From Candidatus Thorarchaeota archaeon (lineage in GTDB: Archaea; Asgardarchaeota; Thorarchaeia; Thorarchaeales; Thorarchaeaceae): a stretch of DNA of 10,391 nucleotides. The stretch lies in NCBI GenBank assembly GCA_020355105.1, contig CP070658.1, positions 281,280 to 291,670 of the forward strand, written 5' to 3'. A model generated the notes under the pieces. The model did no database searches and had not been told where the DNA came from. It worked only from the letters and a program-made list of their open reading frames with translations. The position numbers and the translations under genes are program-made. Below, piece after piece: positions 5,709 through 10,391 of this stretch; positions within the stretch are counted from its first letter, which is position 1, and every line of letters begins with the position of its first letter.

Positions 5709-6800
5709 ATGTCATATTCTGAGCTGTTACTCTTCAAAAGATATCCAGAGCTTGTAGAGAATATCCCATGGTTATCCCTAGGAAGTTTTCCAACCGCTGT
5801 TCAGAAGCTTACAATCCTTGAGCAGAATTTAGAATATGATGGGATTTGGATCAAGAGGGACGACCAGACGGGTGAGCTATATGGAGGTAACAAGGTTAGA
5901 AAGCTCGAGTTCATTATTGCTGATGTTCTGAGAAGGAAAAAGCAATGGATTCTAACATTCGGCGGACTTGGCTCGAATCATTGTCTGGCGACGGCACTCT
6001 ATGGGCGTGAACATGGACTCAAGACTGTCTTATGCTTGATTGACCAGCCACTCACAGAACATACGCAGGAACAGCTCCTTCGTTTCGACTATCTTGGTGC
6101 CAAGATATCCTACGCCCGGAATACAACTGGTGCAGTTCTAAAAGGCGTATGGCAACTGGCTTCAAAATGGGGTGTCTACCTTCTAGGACCCGGGGGATCA
6201 AGCGAATTTGGAAATCTCGGATATGTAGAGGCGGGTCTTGAACTTGCCAACCAAATAGACAATGGTCTTTTACCAAAACCCGGACACGTCTATGTTCCTA
6301 TAGGAACAATGGGCACCTATTGTGGTCTAAAGATTGGTTTTGAATTAGCAGACCTTGACATCGATCTTGTTGGTGTTCGAGTCACTGAGAGGAGTATGAC
6401 CAACGAGAAAAAGGCCGCCAAGCTAGTGAATAAGACTGCAAAAATGCTACAATCTTTCTCAGATGACATTCCGGAGATTGAACTGGCCCCTGCTGATATT
6501 CATATAGACCACGATTTCGCGGGCCCCAGTTATGGCGCAGTAACTGATGAAGGACTGGAAGCCCAGCAATTACTCAGTGAAACTGAAGGGATACACCTCG
6601 AAACCACTTACACTGGGAAGGCTTTTGCAGGTATGCTTGATCATATTCGTAGCAAAAAGCTGTCAGGAGAACCAGTTCTCTATTGGCATACCTACAATTC
6701 AGTCGACCTCAGGGATATGGTTCGGAAGCATCATGATTTCACTCACCTTCCCCGCGCCTTCCACAAGTTCTTCAAGGAGAACCTCATCTCCTACATCTAA
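5709..6800 (+). CDS. PLP-dependent ACC deaminase / D-cysteine desulfhydrase family enzyme
   Basis: This is a cytoplasmic fold-type II PLP enzyme of 363 residues, slightly longer than the usual 320-340. The N-terminal pattern (YPEL, IPW, LGSFPT) is typical. YGGNKVRKLE (58-67) contains the presumed PLP-binding Lys 62, GLGSNH (86-91) the SNxH loop, and GTMGTYCGL the phosphate-binding turn. YGAVTDEG and TYTGKAFAGM follow. In true ACC deaminases the Tyr of the last motif is followed by Glu, whereas D-cysteine desulfhydrases have Thr or Ser. Here it is Thr, and the later WHT also has the desulfhydrase-type Thr, though the usual GG after it is YN. D-cysteine desulfhydrase activity (to pyruvate, sulfide and ammonia) is therefore more likely than ACC deamination, but other substrates are possible. 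The start is the ATG at 5709, six bases after GGTGA; an in-frame GTG at 5703 overlaps that region. Confidence 0.88.
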   Translation: MSYSELLLFKRYPELVENIPWLSLGSFPTAVQKLTILEQNLEYDGIWIKRDDQTGELYGGNKVRKLEFIIADVLRRKKQWILTFGGLGSNHCLATALYGREHGLKTVLCLIDQPLTEHTQEQLLRFDYLGAKISYARNTTGAVLKGVWQLASKWGVYLLGPGGSSEFGNLGYVEAGLELANQIDNGLLPKPGHVYVPIGTMGTYCGLKIGFELADLDIDLVGVRVTERSMTNEKKAAKLVNKTAKMLQSFSDDIPEIELAPADIHIDHDFAGPSYGAVTDEGLEAQQLLSETEGIHLETTYTGKAFAGMLDHIRSKKLSGEPVLYWHTYNSVDLRDMVRKHHDFTHLPRAFHKFFKENLISYI

Positions 6801-6814
6801 TTGACCCTAAAGGT

Positions 6815-6896
6815 GGAGTGGCGTGGATTATCCAGTCTAGCATTCAAGAATGTCACTCTTGACCCCGGGTTCAAGTCCGGGCGGGGGCGCCACTTC
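6815..6896 (+). pseudogene. Degenerate intronless tRNA-Asp copy enclosed by a 9-bp inverted repeat
   Basis: From 6835 on, this matches the spliced form of tRNA-Asp: GTCTAGCATTCAAGA, loop ATGTCAC with GTC at 6852-6854, stem TCTTG, T loop TTCAAGT, 3' acceptor strand CGGGGGC, G and CCA (ending 6892). None of the three introns is present. It is damaged: no 5' acceptor strand complementary to CGGGGGC exists, the D stem does not pair, the T stem has a G-G mismatch (51-63), and the variable loop is only three bases. No TATA-like element lies 30-37 bases before the expected 5' end. A 9-bp stem, GGAGTGGCG (6815-6823) with CGCCACTTC (6888-6896), encloses the element, so its RNA could still form a cloverleaf-like shape. 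It follows the PLP gene by 14 bases. Confidence 0.8.
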
Positions 6897-6975
6897 TTAT
6901 TGATCAACAGGACTCTAGAAAGATAGATAGGACGCCAACTTCCATGTGATTTTGGAATAGGAAGGAGAGATGGCT

Positions 6976-7872
6976 ATGACAGATATTCCATATAGTAAGG
7001 AAACTATAGCCAAGGTAGGCGATATCGAGATTGTCTACGACACCTTCGGAGACCCCTCCGCCCCTCCTCTGCTGCTCATCATGGGATTGGGATCGCAGAT
7101 GATTCTCTGGGAGGATGCCTTCTGCAAAGCACTCGCCTCCCAAGGTTACTGGGTCATTCGCTTCGACAATCGAGATGTTGGATTGTCAACCAAGCTTTAT
7201 GATGCGGGAATACCGGACATACTTGCACTAACGATGGGATTGGCAGTAGAGGTGCCTTACACACTGTCGGACATGGCATCCGATGCCGTGGGACTTCTTG
7301 ATGCTCTTAACATTGATTCAGCTCATGTCGTAGGTGCTTCAATGGGAGGGATGATTGCCCAAACGATGGCAATCAACTACCCTGACCGAATCCGCACTCT
7401 GACATCCATTATGTCCTCCACAGGAAATCCGGATTTGCCACAACCAAAACCAGAAGTGGCCTCCATATTGATAACCACTCCGCCTTCTGATCGTGACGAA
7501 TACATCGAATATGAACTGCAGTTATGGCGCATACTCAATGGTCCAAAGTTCCCGCCGGACGAGGATTACGTTCGTAAGCGATCTGCTATCGCCTATGACC
7601 GTAGCTACTATCCTCAGGGAACAGGACGACAATTCGCGGCCATTCTTGCCTCTGGTAGCCGTAGAGAAGCACTGAAGAAGCTAAAGACACCAACTCTTGT
7701 TATTCATGGTGATGCGGACCCGCTTGTTCCCGTCGAGGGCGGAAGAGATACAGCAGAAGCCATTCCAGGGGCGAATCTATTAATCATCGAGGGTATGGGT
7801 CACGGTATACCCGTTCAGGTGGCACCCCGCATAGTAGAGGCCATAGTCCGTCATGCTGCAAGCCACTCCTAG
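6976..7872 (+). CDS. Alpha/beta hydrolase
   Basis: This is a single-domain alpha/beta-hydrolase fold protein of 298 residues, close to esterases of the RdmC-like or general hydrolase type. Numbered from the ATG at 6976, the oxyanion region is MGLGSQ (about 36-41), RFDNRDVGLS (62-71) is the typical strand-4 turn, and the nucleophile elbow is GASMGG with Ser 122. The acid is Asp 248 in HGDADPLVP and the base is His 276 in GMGHG. All three triad members are therefore present. A cap region lies at about 130-225. There is no signal peptide, so it is cytoplasmic. The ATG at 6970 is only two bases from the GGAAGGAG ribosome binding site, whereas the ATG at 6976 has an 8-base spacing, so I prefer the latter. 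The substrate is unknown. Confidence 0.87.
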   Translation: MTDIPYSKETIAKVGDIEIVYDTFGDPSAPPLLLIMGLGSQMILWEDAFCKALASQGYWVIRFDNRDVGLSTKLYDAGIPDILALTMGLAVEVPYTLSDMASDAVGLLDALNIDSAHVVGASMGGMIAQTMAINYPDRIRTLTSIMSSTGNPDLPQPKPEVASILITTPPSDRDEYIEYELQLWRILNGPKFPPDEDYVRKRSAIAYDRSYYPQGTGRQFAAILASGSRREALKKLKTPTLVIHGDADPLVPVEGGRDTAEAIPGANLLIIEGMGHGIPVQVAPRIVEAIVRHAASHS

Positions 7873-8035
7873 CCCTATTGAAAGACAAGTGTGCAAGAGT
7901 GCTTGAGATTGCTAAGGTTCTTCGCGAGCGGTGGCCTCTCTTTCAACTGAACGCGTTCGGGGGAGTACTCTTAAGATGTCAAACCGAATCCCGATTGAAT
8001 CACCATTGTGAACTATGCAGGTGAGAGGTGAACGT

Positions 8036-9040
8036 ATGACAGAATTCCTGGATGCATGTTATGAAGCAATCAGGAAACAGGAAACTTCCCTATCTGAGAC
8101 TATCAACGCTGCGGATGATGACAGTGCGCGTTTTCTCAAAGACAGACGACTTGTCATCCTAACTGGCTGTGGTGACTCTTATGCTGTGGCAGACTATGGA
8201 AGATGGGCATTCCTCCGAGTGGGACTCAATTCTGTCGCCATCTCTCCCCTGGCGATTTCCCAGATTCAGCTTGATGATAGTTGTCTTGTCATTGGGGTGA
8301 GTGCCTCTGGAAGAAGCAATGCCACAATCGACGCTCTGAAGACTGCGAAGTCAACGAATGCGACCACTATAGTACTCACAGATAATCCCAAAGGCAAAGC
8401 TACTGAATATGCAGATCATACGTGGGCGACTCGATCTGGTGTAGAAAGTCACAATATTAGTCCCTCATCAGCGACGACAACTGCCATGGTATATCTTCTC
8501 AAACTGGCCGTAGAACTTCAGGAACGACCTGACAGTAGAATCAGTCGAGATCTGCGTCAGCTGAAACGTGTAGGCAAGAAGATGGTGAACTGGGCAGAAG
8601 GAGTGGGCAAGGCTATCTCTGAGGTTGTGCCCCCAAAAGGTCCGCTATATACGATTTCAGACGGTTCGAATCATGTAGCTGCGCAGATTGGAATGATGAA
8701 GTTCAATGAATACTCGGTCGTTCATAGCTTCGCAGCACTCAGAGAAGATTTCCGACACCATCATGTGTTGTCAATCAATGAAGGTGATTCCGCGGTATTG
8801 GTGTCCGATAGCCCTACTAATGATGATGATGCCCTGTTCTTCAGGGCCCTAGTCGACAAGCTCAGAATAAGGGCGTATCATCTCTACACACCTGAAGACC
8901 TGAATCTAGAAAGCCCTCTTGGACAGACAGTAGCAAACTCAATTGCATTTCAGATGGCCGCATTTCATCATGTTATGAAGTATGACAGCGAGAAGCCAGA
9001 CTGGAAAGAACCGAATGTCAACGCGTTCGACATATACTGA
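8036..9040 (+). CDS. Double-SIS-domain sugar isomerase-like protein
   Basis: The 334-residue protein is built of two SIS (sugar isomerase) domains, as in the isomerase half of GlmS and in AgaS/FrlB-type enzymes that act on phosphorylated (amino)sugars. The first domain (about 35-165) has ILTGCGDSY (41-49) and the phosphate-binding VSASGRSN (88-95). The second (about 200-325) has YTISDGSNH and FAALREDFRHHH. The last stretch aligns with the GlmS/AgaS EL/F-x-HGP region, but HGP is replaced by HHH, so the exact chemistry is uncertain. No glutaminase domain is present. The ATG at 8036 is chosen because AGAGGTGA ends four bases before it; an ATG at 8015 would add seven residues and place that site inside the coding region. 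The gene ends six bases from the convergent SDR gene. A role in amino-sugar or fructosamine-phosphate metabolism is inference. Confidence 0.85.
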   Translation: MTEFLDACYEAIRKQETSLSETINAADDDSARFLKDRRLVILTGCGDSYAVADYGRWAFLRVGLNSVAISPLAISQIQLDDSCLVIGVSASGRSNATIDALKTAKSTNATTIVLTDNPKGKATEYADHTWATRSGVESHNISPSSATTTAMVYLLKLAVELQERPDSRISRDLRQLKRVGKKMVNWAEGVGKAISEVVPPKGPLYTISDGSNHVAAQIGMMKFNEYSVVHSFAALREDFRHHHVLSINEGDSAVLVSDSPTNDDDALFFRALVDKLRIRAYHLYTPEDLNLESPLGQTVANSIAFQMAAFHHVMKYDSEKPDWKEPNVNAFDIY

Positions 9041-9046
9041 TGCGAC

Positions 9047-9802
9047 TCACATCATGCCTCTGTATAGTCCTCCATCAATCAGAAGGAGGGCACCATGTAT
9101 ATAGCTGGCCACGGGGCTCAGCAGAAATGCACAGGTTGCTCCGAACTCGTCAGGTCTGCCCATTCGGCCCAGAGGGATATTTGTTTCCAGACCCTCTCTC
9201 ACAGACTTGTCACTACCAATGAGCTGTTCAACTCGTGCTGTGTAGATATACCCCGGACACACTGCATTAACACGCACTCCTTCGGGTCCAATCTCGTTCG
9301 CGAGACTGCGCATCATGCCAATAACACCAGGTCGAATGGCATTTGAGAGAAGCAGATTGGAGATAGGCTCCTTAACAGAGATTGAAGTGCTGTAGAGTAT
9401 TGATGGCGCTTCCGTCTTCTTCAGCAGAGGTAATGACTCTCTAGTGAGCCACACTGCACTCATCAGCGTGAGTTTGAAAGCTTCTTCCCAATCCTTGTCT
9501 GATAGGTTTGAGAATGCACCAGGTGGAGGGCCGCCCGCATTGACAAAGAGGCCATCAAGCCCTGGGGTCTTATTCTCAACGAAACTGATCAGGGTCTTGA
9601 TGTCGTCCTGTCTTGATACGTCGGCCACAACATACTCGGCCCTTTTCCCGAGATTGGATACAGCCGCTTTGAGTGACTCTTCGGTGCGACCGCAGATGAC
9701 TACGTTGGCGTCTTCTTGAACCAAAGCTTCTGCTACACCAAAACCAAGGCCTCGAGATGCGGCTGTGACCAGTATTGTCTTGCCCTTCAATCCTAGATTC
9801 AT
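9047..9802 (-). CDS. Short-chain dehydrogenase/reductase with atypical active site
   Basis: This is a classical-size SDR of 251 residues, an NAD(P)-binding Rossmann protein. The nucleotide site is a variant TGxxxGxG, TAASRGLG (13-20). DV at 61-62, NAGG (88-91) and the VRVNAVCPG stretch after the active site are normal. The region that usually reads YxxxK instead reads LSNAIRPG, placing Ser 153 and Arg 157 where Tyr and Lys should be, while the preceding STSIS (138-142) keeps serines. This matches a known group of beta-ketoacyl-ACP-reductase-like SDRs that lack the standard tetrad. It may therefore use other residues or not be a normal reductase. The ATG at 9802 has AGGTG about 11 bases upstream. 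It lies 55 bases downstream of the 95-residue gene on the same strand and may share its transcript. Confidence 0.88.
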   Translation of the reverse strand: MNLGLKGKTILVTAASRGLGFGVAEALVQEDANVVICGRTEESLKAAVSNLGKRAEYVVADVSRQDDIKTLISFVENKTPGLDGLFVNAGGPPPGAFSNLSDKDWEEAFKLTLMSAVWLTRESLPLLKKTEAPSILYSTSISVKEPISNLLLSNAIRPGVIGMMRSLANEIGPEGVRVNAVCPGYIYTARVEQLIGSDKSVREGLETNIPLGRMGRPDEFGATCAFLLSPVASYIHGALLLIDGGLYRGMM

Positions 9803-9857
9803 AGTTTCTTGTGCACCTGGTGTAACAACCGGGAGCTGCTATTTCACTTCTACGGAA

Positions 9858-10145
9858 TCACTTCGCAACACGAGAAATGGGAGCTTCAGTCTTGGCTCCG
9901 AGTCTGACTTCCAAATGTAGAAACGCCGCACTAAGTCGCTGGAAGTCCTGAGATACACTGAACTCTCCAGCTCCTAGTGAGTTCAGCGCCCTCTGAACTT
10001 TTGAGGGAGTCAGTCTCTGGTTATCCTTTGAGCTAAATGCAAGCAGAACTCTTGGGTCATCTGGGTCAGGAATGCTGTAGACAGATCGACAGCATATTCC
10101 CTTGTCTTCAAGACCGTACCTAATCTTGGCCTCTATTGCCTCCAT
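9858..10145 (-). CDS. Conserved-looking small protein of unknown function (95 aa)
   Basis: I do not recognise a family. The protein is soluble in appearance, with no signal peptide or membrane segment. It is mixed in charge, with a possible alpha-beta start (residues 1-40, including an adjacent Cys pair, CC, near 18-19 and a DPDDPR turn) and a longer helical part (about 45-85, ending basic). The ATG at 10145 is preceded by GGTGG nine bases upstream, a good archaeal ribosome binding site, which is the main reason to trust it as a gene. The SDR gene follows after 55 bases on the same strand, so the two may be co-transcribed. Its function cannot be inferred. Confidence 0.65.
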   Translation of the reverse strand: MEAIEAKIRYGLEDKGICCRSVYSIPDPDDPRVLLAFSSKDNQRLTPSKVQRALNSLGAGEFSVSQDFQRLSAAFLHLEVRLGAKTEAPISRVAK

Positions 10146-10239
10146 TTTGACAATCCACCAAGATGTTGTGCCGGTCTATAGTACAAAAGCACCTGTATTA
10201 ACTTCGTAATACTGTGCCTTGGCGCCAAAATGACCTCTT

Positions 10240-10260
10240 AGATGCAGGCAACAAGCATCT
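10240..10260 (-). terminator. Weak hairpin downstream of the right-edge gene
   Basis: AGATGC (10240-10245) and GCATCT (10255-10260) form a 6-bp inverted repeat with a 9-base loop, 13 bases beyond the stop codon of the partial minus-strand gene. A short TTTT run follows about ten bases later on that strand. The self-complementary TTGGCGCCAA lies next to it at 10219-10228. The position suits a transcript end, but the hairpin is small and archaeal terminators often need only T tracts. Confidence 0.3.
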
Positions 10261-10273
10261 ATCCGAACTTGTG

Positions 10274-10391
10274 CTATTTCACTTTCTTCGCGAATTCTCT
10301 GCCGTAGTCAAATGCCCTCTGTAACTCCTCTTCGTTCGGCACCCACTTGACAGCCAGTGGGTCCACGACGATTTCCATCTTGCCGCGCTCC
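10274..10391 (-). CDS. C-terminal end (38 codons) of an unidentified gene, or a 34-aa small ORF
   Basis: The open frame enters from the right edge and ends at the TAG complementary to 10274-10276. It reads as ordinary protein, with VVDPLAVKWVPNEEEL followed by an amphipathic, basic C-terminal helix. An internal ATG at 10378 is preceded by GGAG nine bases upstream at the very edge, so a separate 34-residue protein cannot be excluded. I do not recognise the family. It is oriented with the 95-residue gene and the SDR, 128 bases upstream of the former. Confidence 0.55.
   Translation of the reverse strand, partial: ERGKMEIVVDPLAVKWVPNEEELQRAFDYGREFAKKVK

Noticed and set aside
4796..6834. Active mobile element
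   Set aside because: No transposase, integrase or terminal inverted repeats are present; only the tRNA-derived direct repeats hint at a past event.
6815..6892. 3' half of a trans-spliced (split) tRNA-Asp
   Set aside because: A complete tRNA-Asp gene lies 1.4 kb away, no separate 5' half is seen, and the copy has a T-stem mismatch, a short variable loop and no promoter in the expected place.

Overview
This window is almost certainly archaeal. A long unsplit archaeal-type RNA polymerase subunit B fills the left third. The tRNA genes carry bulge-helix-bulge (BHB) introns, several genes are preceded by GGTG-type ribosome binding sites, and TATA-like boxes lie about 30 bases upstream of both tRNA genes. 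Moderate GC content and the gene mix would suit an Asgard (for example Thorarchaeia-like) or Thermoplasmatota-type genome. That placement is inference; nothing here proves it.

Layout. Bases 1-3218 (-) hold rpoB, cut by the window edge within its C-terminal zinc ribbon. A tRNA-Lys(UUU) gene with a hairpin insert (3375-3483, -) lies upstream of it, followed by about 340 bases with no recognisable gene. Next is a membrane-anchored or exported glutamine-amidotransferase-like (BPL_N-type) protein (3860-4648, -), divergent from a hotdog-fold acyl-CoA thioesterase (4821-5243, +). Bases 5283-5449 (-) hold a tRNA-Asp(GUC) gene broken by three short BHB introns. A palindrome and a perfect 22-bp tandem duplication then precede a PLP enzyme of the ACC deaminase / D-cysteine desulfhydrase family (5709-6800, +). 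A degenerate, intronless tRNA-Asp copy (about 6815-6896, +) follows, then an alpha/beta hydrolase (6976-7872, +) and a double-SIS-domain sugar isomerase-like protein (8036-9040, +). The latter converges, with a 6-bp gap, on a short-chain dehydrogenase lacking the usual Tyr/Lys pair (9047-9802, -). A 95-residue unknown protein (9858-10145, -) and the last 38 codons of another gene (10274-10391, -) complete the window.

The most notable feature is the tRNA-Asp family. One full gene has introns at positions 37/38, 43/44 and 53/54, each with a 3-4-3 BHB fold that restores a normal tRNA when removed. Two degenerate pieces of the same tRNA, both without introns, lie on the opposite strand on either side of it (4761-4796 and about 6815-6896). 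They share a 28-base direct repeat and bracket a roughly 2-kb segment holding the thioesterase, the intact tRNA-Asp and the PLP enzyme. This could be the scar of an integration event, of RNA-mediated copying, or of duplication and decay.

The protein genes outside rpoB look like scattered small-molecule metabolism (acyl-CoA hydrolysis, PLP-dependent desulfhydration or deamination, ester hydrolysis, sugar-phosphate isomerisation, oxidoreduction) and do not form a clear single pathway. I saw no CRISPR array, transposase or integrase.
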